From the NCBI GenBank assembly GCA_031310005.1, contig CM062379.1, positions 2,542,001 through 2,606,000 of the forward strand: a stretch of 64,000 nt of DNA, read 5' to 3'. Below are positions 27,649 through 39,772 of the stretch, in pieces; position 1 is the stretch's first letter; each line of letters opens with the position of its first letter. The position numbers were made by a program, and so were the translations under genes. The notes beneath the pieces are model-generated. The model worked only from the letters and a program-made list of their open reading frames with translations, made no database searches and was not told where the DNA came from. The DNA comes from Dactylellina haptotyla (taxonomy: Eukaryota > Ascomycota > Orbiliomycetes > Orbiliales > Orbiliaceae).

Positions 27649-28815
27649 CTATGAGGAGCCGGAAAGGATAGAATTCTGACGGAGGTAGAGATAGTCTTCC
27701 TGTGCAGCTTCTACAGACCGTTTCAGCTCTCGCCCTACTTCTTCTCCCCATTTTTTAACCCACTTTCCATACTCCTCTTCCAAATCAGAGGTTTTGGGTT
27801 CCTATCCCGTTGTAAATTAGGGACCGTTTGTAAATTTGCCGTGTCATAAACGATGGAGGAAGACTTACAAATGATGGGTCGATACCTGTAGAGTTAGATA
27901 AGGAAGCCAGCCATCCATCGCCCTGGCCGGAGTCATGCTCGGGTTTCTTAGCCGACCAGTTCGTTATTATCCCTTCGTAGTCAATATTCAACTTTTCAGA
28001 AAGGGCCTTCATAGTATCATCTGTGTCGTGGACTAGATCGAGTGCATCGATAACCGTGGGAGATATTCCCTGATCGCGATACCAGTCGAATAGTAGTCTT
28101 GTTGCTCTGAGCGATGAATTTACTGGCCAATCTGCGTCTCCAATCCGCACACCAATTGAGTCTACGCCTACTTTGTAATATGATGGAACGAAACGGATCG
28201 GGTCTCGGATGAGAAAAATGGGATTTAGGCCTATTAGAAAGTCTGGTGGAAGAACCACTGGACAGACGGCTCCGGGGTTCTCCTTGTACGTGCCCTTTTC
28301 CAACTGAGTTTTGATCACTGGCTTGATAGCGAGCGGTCTCTGCGCTTCGAACTGAAATTCATCCGCAGCCACGTTAGGGTCCAACAGGAAATATGTATGA
28401 TCTTTGAGAACTGGTGTTTTTCCCTATATATTTTAGATGAATATACAGATAAGTGGATTGTTAGTCATCACGATTATATATATAAATAGCGCTAAAATCG
28501 TATAGCTATTTAGCTTCGTTTACTCGATATGAGTATAAATACCTTTGCTTGGGTTTCATTTATAAACTCCATAGTATTATCGAAAGCCATTTGATATGTA
28601 GCCGCTTTGTTCTCCTCTGACTGGGAGTCTCTGGCAGCGGCAAGCTGAGGGGTTTGGCGGCAGACGAGGCGCTCGGGCCCCCACATGAATGCTTCGTCGA
28701 ATGCATATGTCTTAATAGTTAGCTGCGGATGTTGGGATATCAGTCTTACGAATAAGTTGGAGGAGACTCTGGCATGACTGAAGATATAAATTGGTTTGGT
28801 AGTTGGTGCCGACAT
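27649..28815 (-). CDS. Sulfotransferase-like P-loop protein
   Basis: Three exons (28815..28543, 28423..27869, 27801..27649) give 326 aa. The N-terminus (PIYIFSHARVSSNLFVRLISQHPQL) matches the start of fungal sulfotransferase-fold proteins, where the first strand and loop contact the 5'-phosphosulfate of PAPS; NPIFLIRDPIRFVPSYYK matches the second conserved block (IRxP, Ser nearby). The first loop reads SHARVSS rather than the usual basic-rich sulfotransferase loop, so cofactor binding should not be assumed. No signal peptide or membrane helix. Homologues are common as single genes and in secondary-metabolite neighbourhoods of Pezizomycotina; substrate unknown. Splice phases are all zero, and the C-terminal exon is charged. 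Confidence 0.75.
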
Positions 28816-29926
28816 GTTGAGGACTAATTTTGGCAGTTGGCACAGGGGTGCGGAATATATATATATCTGCCGTGTATGTGGTAGCTAGCGAAATCTTGAT
28901 AAGCAAGATGGGAAACTGATGTATTATTTTGAAGCTAAAATTTTCAAGTGTGGAGCACTAAGAAGGCTCGGCTGATTTGATCTTCTATAGCAAGCTAGGG
29001 ATCTTCGAGGACCGGGGTGGTTATCTAAATGCAAATGTTAACTGACTGTACATAAAAATATACTATAACGAGAGTGAGACTAAGATCTGATTCATGAAGA
29101 GGAAGAAGGAAAGCTCATGATCGAACGGAGCGAGTAATAAATATAAACTTAACTGCTGGTTATCTGACTATGCAAGAAGCCGAAATTTTCTAAACACCGT
29201 TTCTAACTACCAAAGACGGACTAATGTTAAATACAAAGAGGTGTGCAACGTGCAGCCAATATCCAGCATTTCTACTGCCAAGAATTAATTACGTACATCT
29301 GCATCACTGCTAGATAAGGGAACTAAGTAAAAGTTACATATGGTGCTTGATTATTTCCATTTGAATATTTCCCATGAAATTTTTCGATTTTGGAAAGCTC
29401 TAGGCGTTAGTGATCAAGGCACTCTTATCGAATGTTTTCCCTCTTCACAAATCGCGCAAATCGGAATATGTGACTATAAGCAGTCAGCGGATTCGAGCTT
29501 GCAACTCAAAGGTTGCAAGGATTGAGAATATGGTTTGCATTGTGTTGCCCTTGCCATTGCATTGCCTGAATACGAATATCATAGTTGATGGCTGGCTATA
29601 GGTCGGTATTTTTATGTAGAGATCCATTATAACCATAGCGTTATATATATATCTAACAGAGAGGGGGCAACAGGTAGAGATATGAACCTTCGAAGCTTGA
29701 ACCGGTCTAAAATTCCAGGCAAACTAAAACACCGGGCCAGCGCCCAATACCGACGGATAATGAATGTCACGTGATAACAACGCCTTAACTGCGAAAAATC
29801 CGGCCAATCCAACAACCGCTAATATCAGCCATCCCAGTCCCAGTTCAGAGCCGATTGCTATTTCTTCCTCACAGCGCCAGCGTGAAAAGAAGCCTGTTTT
29901 CAGGAAACTTCCGCGAGGCAAGAGCA
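28816..29926. other. Divergent intergenic region, sulfotransferase-like / FMP25
   Basis: 1.1 kb, AT-rich, between divergent starts. Open frames at 29340-29601 have no domain. A TA run at 29641-29652 is the other simple-sequence feature. Confidence 0.5.
28855..28866 (-). promoter_or_regulatory. TATA-rich element upstream of the sulfotransferase-like gene
   Basis: Alternating TA run about 40 bp upstream of the start codon. Could serve as a TATA element if the 5' UTR is very short; otherwise a chance AT tract. Confidence 0.25.
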
Positions 29927-31901
29927 ATGCTTTCCACGGGATCACAGGCGTCGTTGCGCACGCTATCACGAACTTTACCGCAGCTACGTCATACTAGGAT
30001 TGCAGCCAGACGAATCCATTCGGCATCACAGTCATCTCGGGCATGGACAGGACGGCAAGTTGCTCTAGGAGGAGGAGGAGGAGCTTTGCTCTTGGCTAGC
30101 GGAGTTGTGGCATACCAAATATTGAACCGTCCAACGCTGAAATTGGATGCGCCGTCAGTTGCTGAAAAGAAAGCCAAGTTGAGTTCTCAGCATGATCAGG
30201 TAGATATTGCTCCTTTTATTAGAATGAAATATATCTAAGAAAATTGAATAGGTCATGCGATTTTGGGATCGACCTGGAGTGTATTTGTGGGGATCCAACA
30301 GGTACGGCGGCAGATTAATATTAAATTGCTTTCAAAAAAAACTAAACGTTATCATGCAAGTGGTCGTGTAGCGGCGCCCGATTCCGATGAAAACTTTGTA
30401 AAAGCGCCTAGAAGAATATCATTCTTCGATGGCTATGTCTTGAAAGACCTTCAATTATCACAGGATATGGGAGGTAAGTCTACATGATCATACCATTACG
30501 TCTAGTTACGGATTGCTAATAGTTGTAATCAAGTCGCCGTTACTGAAAGCGGAGATCTTATGCAATGGGGCACTGGTTACTCCTCGGAGTGTAGAGAACC
30601 TGTTGTAACATTTACTGGTAAAAATATCGTCAAAGTTGGACTTTCCGAGGACCGTATTGTTGCTCTCTCATCTTCCGGCCAAGTCTACTCCATTCCTTTC
30701 TCTCAAGAAGAACAAGAGCTATTCGCCAAACCTACTGAAATCAGTGGCCTTCCGTTTTGGTCTTACGTTTCAGAGTCTAAGACTTCGTACCGCGATCTAA
30801 CACCTACCTTAGGATCATGGGAGAAGTAAGTTCGGAATGCAATCAAATATACTGCGGTTTTGAGCTAACAAACGCATAGGATTGTGGATATCGCCGTTGG
30901 GCTAGAGCATACTGTCATGTTGACTTCTAGCGGGAGGGTTTTCACAGCAGCTTCGGCAACCTACTCTTTCCCACTCAAGGGCCAGCTCGGGATTGCCGAG
31001 ATGTCGTGGGAAACAAAACCAACACCATATGATACGCCCCAAGAGATCAAAGACCTCGGCCAATTCAAAATTACCCAGATTGCCGCCGGAAACTATCACA
31101 GCGTTGTAGCTGATAGAGACGGGAAGATTTTCTCTTGGGGTGATAACACCAAAGGTCAGCTGGGTGTGGAGTATACCCAAGACTCAATCATGAAGCCGGT
31201 TCGACTATCTCCTCGGTCTTTTTATAAAGGCGATGAGGTGAAGGCAAAACTTCAGAAGATATATGCCGGAGGGCTTAATACCTTCTTTTCAATGGAGGCC
31301 GACACGGCCAATGCCGACTTTAGAAAACCTTCAACGAAATCTTTCGACTTGTTTGGATGCGGTCATGGATTACATGGTACCCTTGGTATAGGTTCATATG
31401 TGCACGCTCAGGCACTTCCTCAAAAAATCAAGTCTGTTAGCGGGCTCACAGAATGTAAGCTCTCCTATGGACCCGCCCTATCTAGTGGTAAACGCTAACC
31501 CTTGAATAGATAGCGAGAGGAAAGCGGGCATTGTGCCCATTAATTCTTCATACATGACCGTAGGTGGAACACATGCAGCAGTAGTCATGTCAAATCTTGC
31601 GAATGTGCAGGCGAGTAACTGGAAGTCTAACGATATTAATTTCGGTAATGATATCTTGTTCTTTGGTGGAAACGAATTTTATCAACTCGGCAACGGCAAG
31701 AGAACCAATGCGAACGTGCCGACCCACATTCCCCCCATGGACGATAGCAGCGCTGGAAAGAGAAGCGAGCAAAGATTCCAAGTCGTGCCTCAGAAGAAAG
31801 TCACGATTTTGGATGAAAAGTCGAAAAAACGGTCTGTCAGGATAGAGCAGCGGGTGGTAGCTGGTAGAGGATTGACTGGATGTTACGCGAAAGCTGTCTG
31901 A
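29927..31901 (+). CDS. FMP25: Mitochondrial RCC1-repeat protein Fmp25-like
   Basis: Yeast Fmp25 is a mitochondrial inner-membrane protein needed for assembly of cytochrome bc1. Six exons (29927..30199, 30252..30301, 30361..30473, 30534..30825, 30880..31454, 31510..31901) give 564 aa. Seen: Arg/Ser-rich presequence (residues 1-40), a Gly-rich transmembrane helix (VALGGGGGALLLASGVVAYQIL), then FWDRPGVYLWGSN starting the first RCC1 blade, and further blades DLMQWGTGYS, VDIAVGLEHTVMLTSSGRVF, DGKIFSWGDNTKGQLG and NDILFFGGNEFYQLGNG. These are beta-propeller repeats, and the arrangement (anchor plus propeller) matches Fmp25. Exon 2 is only 50 nt. Start: first ATG in the frame at 29927; the upstream frame is open but begins without ATG. 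Confidence 0.88.
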
Positions 31902-32601
31902 TTTGGCTGGCGCGACGCGACGATGATTTGAAAAAGATAATTTTTGTACCATATTGATACCAACCAATCTAATGGCTCATACTACTCCGAGCTTCTTGTA
32001 TATACATTCCATCCAATAGACAACTAGTTGCAAGTCAAGTGAGAGGTTAGGAAACACAAGTCGAGCTCGTGTGACCATATGCAATTTTGGGTGAAGCGGG
32101 AGAGGATTGTGTTGCGTGTGGTTGGCTGGGCACAACGAATGTGCTCGTTTGCCAGTTCCCGTTTCGCGTCGCAAGACTCAAATCTTCCATCAACCTCACC
32201 GTTGCGAACCCCGTCCCTCTTAATCCTCTCATCACCTCCACCCTTCCCTCCGCGAATCCCACCGTAAGGAACGAGAACTTTTAACATCAGATCATCCAAA
32301 CTTTTTAGGATTCGTCTTTCTTCGATTAGGACCCCGAGCCTAATCCGTAGTCAACTTAGAATACACGGGTTACCCATCCTAGGACCGCGTTAAAATACCA
32401 ATCGTCACGGTCAAGCGGTACGTTAGAGCCTGGCGGCCATCTGATACGTTCTCAACTATCCAGGACACAGCTAATGCATCTATTCACCCTAGCAATCATT
32501 GTTAAAACCCCTCGATACCTGTAAACTCGGCGATACGCATCGTCTTTCGGCCCGAAAGCCTACACACCCCCGCTGACTGCAGTTCAACCTGTTTCGCCGG
32601 G
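31902..32601. other. FMP25 3' region and RNA14 promoter
   Basis: 700 bp between tandem plus-strand genes. No ORF with a recognisable domain. Contains a CT-rich stretch near 32170-32265. Confidence 0.5.
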
Positions 32602-35600
32602 ATGGCTTCGGTTGGAGGTGACGATGCGGAGGCGGCCTTTTTGAAGGCGATGAGAGATGACCAATTGGAAAATACATCTATAAATGCAGTTAATGCTGAT
32701 AGTCCCAAAAATTCCAATAATGATTCCCACAGTACTCCGGATACGCATCCCGACGACGTGCTTAAGGTCAATTTTGATGATGAAGAAACAACTCCCAATG
32801 ATTCATCCGATACCGTTCAAAACGGTCCTTCAGTCGCACAGAGCAACCTTGAAGGCTCTGCCGAGGCTGAAGGCGCAACTGCCTCGACTATCAACCTTAA
32901 AACCCTCCCATCATCAAACGCGCCGTCTAATGTTGCTAGCGGTGAAGTTACGCCTGATAATCAAGCAGGATTCAGGAGCGTTGAGTTGGCTGGTCCGTTT
33001 GTAATTGAGCAAGATGACGAACCGTCCATGCCTGTCCCAGCAACTAGTGATGCTCAAAATGCTACCTTGACATACCAAGAAAATACCAATATGGAGAATG
33101 ACAAGACAAATCCCTTCGGTACTCAATCAACAGCTAACGTTGCCAATGTCCCTGTGATAAATGTTCCTGATGATTCGCGTGCTATGAAACAAGCTGCCGA
33201 TGACAATACTTCCCAATTAGCCCAGCATGGAAAGAAGAAGCGCCTAACTCACGATGTTGTTGGAAAATTGGAGGATCGAATCACTCAGGACTCACGTGGC
33301 GATCTTGACGCCTGGATGCAGCTTATCAATGAGCATCAGAAGAAGGGTAAACTGGATGACGCTCGCTCGGTTTATGAGAGGTTCCTAGCCATGTTTCCTA
33401 GTGCGGTAAGTTTAGAGAATGATATTTTATTGCAGGACATTGTTAATGTCTTTTTTCTAGGCCGAACAATGGATAGCGTACATACAGATGGAGTTAGACG
33501 CGAATAATCTATCTCAGGCGGAGAGATTATTTCAAAGGTGTCTCCCCGGCGTTTTGAATGTTGACCTGTGGTCCTTGTATCTCGACTATATCCGTAGGCG
33601 GAATAACCTTGCTACAGATACTAGCGGAAAGGCAAGGGGCGTTATCACCCAGGTGTACGAATTTGTTCTCGGCAGCATTGGTATCGACAAAGAATCGGGT
33701 AAGATCTGGCAGGAATACATCGCGTTCATCAAAAGCGGGCCCGGTACGATTGGTGGGAGTGCCTGGCAAGACCAGCAGAAGATGGACCATTTGCGTAAGA
33801 CCTTCCAAAGGGTAATTTGCATCCCAGTGAACGGTCTCGAAGCTATGTGGAAGGAATATGATCAATTTGAGATGGGTTTGAACAAAATCACGGTAGGTAT
33901 CATACTACTTTTGTTTTATTAACCTAGTGACTAACAAATTGGTAGGGTCGAAAATTCATCCTGGAAAAATCGCCCTCATACATGACTGCTCGCTCCTCGC
34001 TTCTATCTCTTCGCAATACGACTAACGGCCTGATTCGAACGACTTTGCCACGACTTCCTCCAGTGCCAGGGTTTGATGGGTATGAAGAATACATGCAACA
34101 AGTCGATATCTGGAAGAGATGGATTCAATGGGAAAAGAACGACCCTTTGGTTCTTGCCCAAGAGCCTAACCCAGAGGATGTCGCCGGGTTCAACAACAGA
34201 ATCATATATGTTTACAAACAAGCACTAATGGCTCTTCGATTCTGGCCCGAAATGTGGTTCGAGGCTGCTGAATTTTGCTTCTCCATTGCTCGAGACAAAG
34301 AGGGAGTTGATATTTTGACTCAAGGAATGAAGGCGAACCCTGAGAGCTGTCTACTCCACTTTAGATATGCTGAGTATCTGGAGTCTAGCGTGCCAGCACC
34401 TCCAGCAGAAGATAAGGAAGCTGTCAAAAAGAGAAGCAGCCCGGTCAGAGAAGTATATGATAAAACTCTCGAAGTCTATTACAACCTCCTGAATAAAGCG
34501 CAGGAGCGCGAGAAAGAAAACATTGCTTTACTCGAAGAAGCGGCAAAAAAAGCGAGGCCAAATACGGATGACGACGATGACGACGACTATGAACCACCCT
34601 CCGATACTAACATCACTTCTCAGATCGCTATTGTTAAAGACGCTGCAAAACAGGAGACTTTAAGCATTTCCAAAATTATTTCGGCTATCTGGATCAATCT
34701 GATGCGAACAATGAGGAGAATTGAAGGTCACGGAAAAGTCGGTGACTTGGTTGGTGGTTCAAGACAAGTTTTCACGGATGCCCGCAAACGGGGAAAGATC
34801 ACATCGGACGTCTATGTTGCAAGCGCCCTCATGGAGTTCCATTGTTATAAAGATCCATCCGCCAACAGGATATTCGACCGTGGTCTGAAAATGTTTCCTG
34901 ACGATGAAGATTTCGTTCTCGAGTATCTGAAGCATCTGATCGCTACTAACGATCTGACTAGTGAGTTGTATAGCGCTATTAACATTCTGCGACTTCAAGC
35001 TAACTTCTTCTCAGATGCAAGAGCAGTTTTTGAGACATTCGTAGGGAAGATTACCACGGAAAAAGCGAGTAATGCCAAGAGAGTATTCCAATTCTTCTAT
35101 GATTATGAGTCCCAATATGGAGAACTCAGTCAAATCCAGAAGCTCGAAAAGAGGATGCGGGAACTCTATCCTCAAGGTGAGTAGTTTTTTCGATTCTTAG
35201 TACAGGATTAATAATGACTTCGACTGTGTTTGTACTAGATCCCCAATTAAAGCTTTTCCAAGGAAGACACTCTTACAAGGTTCTCAACCCATCGTCCTTT
35301 TCGCCTGTTGTGTCACCAACCCAAATCCGCCCGAAAGGATCGGTTATTCGCCCGCCAGTTGCCCTTCCAGAACGCTCGCCAAAACGCCAGGCCGATGATT
35401 CCGATGGGGATGTCTCTAAGAATGAACGACCAAGAAAAATCCCTCGCGGAGAATCTCCTATTAAGGGGGCTGCCGGCCGAAGACTTATGGACCAACAGAA
35501 GCGGGCCGCCGCCGCCGCCGCCGCGAGTCGAGAGCAAGAGTCTCGCCAAACTCACCATGCTAAACATTCTTCTATGTCTGGGCAGCAAGTCTCACAACAA

Positions 35601-36065
35601 CCGACACTCCCTGATTCGATTATGTATCTTCTTACCATGCTACCGTCCGCCCACACTTACCGATCCGTACGATTCAGTCCAGAAGAGATTTTCAAATTGT
35701 TACTCAGCTTGAATATACCTGCTCCACCACCTAATCAAACAAATGGTGTGTCTTATTTTTCATCGGCACCCTTCTACTCATTATTACAAACTATTTCTAT
35801 AAATCAGCACAAGATGTTTAGTGAAAATACGCCCTTAGCATCTGCTGTCAATCCGGAGGCACTTTTCCAACCACAAGGTCCTTCTAATCGGCAACAGATG
35901 TCTGCACAACCCCCCATACCTTCAATTTCAATTTCAAACCCTGTGACACCAGTCTTACGTGCTCCCGCCGTTCGCGGTGATCCCGTGGCCGTAACACCCC
36001 CCGAAAGCCATAGCCGAGAGGCTCTCCGCTTTCTCAATGGGCTTTTTCCAAATGGACACATATGA
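32602..36065 (+). CDS. RNA14: mRNA 3'-end processing protein Rna14 (CstF-77)
   Basis: Scaffold of cleavage factor IA, which directs mRNA cleavage and polyadenylation. Exons 32602..33405, 33461..33892, 33946..35176 and 35239..36065 give 1097 aa. The first ~220 residues are Asn/Asp/Ser-rich and disordered. HAT (half-TPR) repeats then run from about 230 to 820: DLDAWMQLINEHQKKGKLDDARSVYERF, AEQWIAYIQMELDANNLSQAERLFQRCL, VDLWSLYLDYIRR, and later RIFDRGLKMFPDDEDFVLEYLKHL. The Suf-domain C-terminus leads to a Pro-rich end with a monkeytail-like segment (PDSIMYLLTMLPSAHTY) preceding the C-terminal region. A GCC repeat at 35507-35526 encodes an alanine run. Confidence 0.93.
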
Positions 36066-39000
36066 AACGACAGCACTTGTTTGGGCTTTTGTCGCCTCTG
36101 ATCACTATGATCGATTTTGAACCCAAGACACCTTTAAAAATTATATATTGACATTATTTCTCATGGTCAATCATCTGATCTATATCGTCTTAAAGATGCT
36201 AATCATGGTTTAAATATAGTTTCCCTTGGATCATTTCCCCGGTAGCACCGACACGATCTCCCGGTTGAAGCATTTAGATATACACATAACAACTGGTCAT
36301 ACACCAATGGACCCTTAACGAACGAACTTCATTTTTAGAAAAAGTTTCTTAAATTTTACGAACTGCATTCGCGGCGTTAATTCTTTTATCTTGGATTCTA
36401 TCATGGATTTTTTATATGGAACTTTTTACTTCGGACGGGAGGTTATTTATTTGGGAAACTGAAGCCCGTTTTTATGATGGAATATTGGAATCAACGAAAG
36501 CATTTTTCCAAATTCATGTAGCCCATAGCAATGCTTGTACAGTAGAACAAAGTTCACTAAAAATTTTAATGCTGCAAATGTTCGTCTGGATTTTGGTATC
36601 CCTAAAAAAATCGTCGTGGGTTCTTGTAACCAGCCGGTTAACACATTAGGCCAAGTGAAAGCTCTTTGCTGCCAAGTAGGCGCTTCCTGTCAAAGAGGCC
36701 TACTACGGTCTAGAGCCAACCGCTTCCTCGGCTCGGTCGAGTAGATCAATTCGGTCGGCTACTTAGGACTTCTGCAGTTCCCTATTTCAATGCCCGATAA
36801 TTCCAACCCTTGCCACTGTAGACCCTGTAATTGGGAGGCCATTTGGCGACCTTGCTTGACATGATCTTGCCTCGAGCTCCTGAAAATTTAGCATAAGTTG
36901 CCTGAATTCATTCATGAATATTCGACGTCCAGGTGCAAGTTCAGGCTTCTTAAGAATTACGCATGTCGAGCTAATGTTGGTTCTCGTGCTTAGTGGGTTT
37001 TCGGTTCTTAGGCGTCATTCTGCATGCAAGCTTGGCCCTAATCAGACTGTGAATTTGCCGTTCAGGGATTTTTCTCGACATTCCCAGACGCACGAACACT
37101 TCGGTTACAGTTTAGTCTTTGCATGTCAGGCGTCCTGCTGCTAACGTGTGATCGCAGCACTGGCACGATTTATTTTGGACGATTACATAAAGATTGGAGT
37201 TGTCCCCACATTTTAAAGCTGCATTATCAGGAGCTTTTTAGACATCCGTCGAATTTATCTTTTTTTGATGCCTTAAACTCTAGAGCGCTGTGATCAAAGA
37301 AGAAATCGATTTCGGGCAATCGGTACAAATATAAGGAGGGGGGGAGATCTCTGGCCGTGAGGTGGGTGTCCCACCGCAACTCTTGAATCTCTCTCTGGGT
37401 CCAAATTGACAGCCAATAGGCGACTCCGTACTAACTCGCCTTAATATGGAGGTATCATGTTAATCTAATTGCCTTCAATCGCTATTATCGCCTTCGAAAT
37501 CGCTGATCAGCTGGCGGGATCGTTAAAAGCGGCGACCCGTGCTCGCCTGAGCTTCGACCAATTGGCCGTCCTCCCTTTCACGAATTGATACATGAGGACC
37601 AACCTCCCTCAATATCTCAGGATATCGAGCTCAAAAGTGAACTATGCTACCCTTGGGGGGGCTAAGAATCGGTAAGTCACAAATCTTTGTTATGGTCGAC
37701 GGAGTTTTTCTTTAGAAAACCAGTTTTATCGCACTTGCACTTTCGTTCGTTTTCATGCCGCTGGCTTATCTTCTCGCGTTCTTGTTTTCCCTGCCACTTT
37801 CATCCATGCCCACAGCCGAGTTGTTCTTCCGTTCGCTCGCCCGGCGCCGATGGTTGAACCTCGGGCGGCAGTACTAGCTGGTGCATTTTGATCAAGCGGG
37901 AGAGAGCCATCATTCAACCTGAAAATTGGCAGCTAGGCCGGTCTGTTCTCGCGACAATGGAAGAGCGGGACTAGGCGGTTCATTCAGCCCAATGCATTGC
38001 CATTGAGTACGTCGTATAGCAAGATTCTGGCAGAATAGAACCTTTCCCAATCAGTGCGTTTGCCTACCGTTTGAATGAACATATACCATCTTGCAGTACA
38101 GGCTATTCCCCCTCGTATTTTGATGTGTCCCGGAGACGCGACCATTTGCGTATTGAAATATTAGACGATGCATCTACAGTCTAATTGGTTGCAACAGCAC
38201 CAACACAATCTTGTCACTTGAGCATCGAGCTAGCGCTTCGCCATTTTCTGGGATCTGAGTAGCGGGATTCCAACATGTCCGTTAAGCCCACTGTTAGTAT
38301 CTGTTGTAGCTTGCGAGGTATTGGCTTGATTGTGGAGACGGTGTTGGCAGTGGTTCATACCCCTCTGTAGCACAAAGAAATGTTATACCTGTCCCTAGGC
38401 ATGCAGATGCTGAGCTTGAGCCATTGCGGATGCAGCAACATGTTGTTACACAACATGAACCATTGATATTGACATTTGATTGCACACTGGCTGTTGGTGG
38501 GATAGCCATGCACTATTTATATTCAGCAAGATTGGCCGTCTATAAACTAGCCTTTTCGGGTGCATGTGCATCGGGATTTGGCTGTTAGAGATGATTGTAC
38601 AAAGGGCTCTCTGTTTTTTATATAAAACAGAACGAGACGCCCTTCTAACTTATCTGAATTTTGCTCTGATAGCATCTTTTGCTAGTGGCAGATATGCACT
38701 CGGCATTTATATTATATTAGAGGACTTCTCATGTTACTATTCAGGCTTTGCCTTCTCTCTAATTGCAGCTTTGTTTAATCTCGTCGATCTTCAATTATAG
38801 TTCATTTTTGAATTGTCGCAGCTAGCTGGTCGGTGGATGGGCCGACAGGAAGAGATAAGCGGTTCATAGGTGTTGCTAATGTATCAAATTTGGGCAGATA
38901 TTCTATAAGCATCTGGTGGGATTCCTCCTAAAGAGCACGCTGATTCCGGAGATATCTTTGAGTGTCTGTGGAATCCGAGGGAATTTTCTGGCTAGTGAGG

Positions 39001-39772
39001 AGGTGGCTACGTTTCCAGGGCACGCTCTGCGTTTCTCTGAGGGTTCACACGCACGGCGACGTGCGTCTTCAAGCAGCAACGTCTGGACCACTCCTCAACT
39101 ATAAAATCACAACCTCCTCCCCCTTCCTCCATCGTCTTTCATCTTCACATTTCAAATCAAAAAGAAAAAAATATCCCCCATCGCAGCCAACCACTGCAAC
39201 TTTGAACTTCTTCTCTCCAAACCCAAATCACCGTAGCACGCTGAGCTTGGCACCAAGCAATTCAAGTCTATCTGCTTTCTGCTATAGTTCCGCTTCTTGA
39301 TTCCATCTCTATCAGCACACCAGACATACATTAACACCCTTCCCTTTGCTTTCACCTTTGAGCTTTGAATATCATCCGTCAGACAACCTCAGGTACGTCG
39401 CAAGCCATCCTCATATTGTTTCTATCATCACCACCATCATCACACCACTAGCACAATACCCCCACTCTCCGTCTCATCGTCATGTATTCTCCCTTTGCAT
39501 ATACATCTCGAGCTTGTTGATTTTTCGTTATTGTGCTTCACTCATACTCCAACGTTGTAATCAACTCCCACAATTGGAACGAGGTTTTCAACAACCTTGT
39601 TTACATTGGTATTTACACCTCAATTACTGCATATCAGGTTATCAAATCATTAAACCTAACTGCTCATCACCCTTTTTTTATTAACAAACCCGTGTTTGCC
39701 ACATCTTCACCACTTCGTCTGCCCCTTGAACTTCTCTACTTACACATATTGATCTTTAGATAACTCTGCAAG
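36066..39772. other. 3.7 kb intergenic region upstream of Argonaute
   Basis: No supportable gene. A Cys-rich short frame on the minus strand at 38294-38509 is the only curiosity (see findings). A small hairpin with GTAGGC/GCCTAC arms lies near 36678-36704. The last 700 bp look like the Argonaute promoter and 5' UTR: TATAAAA at 39100, then pyrimidine-rich sequence. Confidence 0.5.
39100..39106 (+). promoter_or_regulatory. Candidate TATA box of the Argonaute gene
   Basis: TATAAAA followed by a long CT-rich stretch suited to transcription start. It lies 670 bp before the ATG. A possible 5' UTR intron (donor GTACGT at 39393, acceptor TTTAG ending at 39759) would shorten the leader to a usual length. 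Inference only. Confidence 0.35.
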
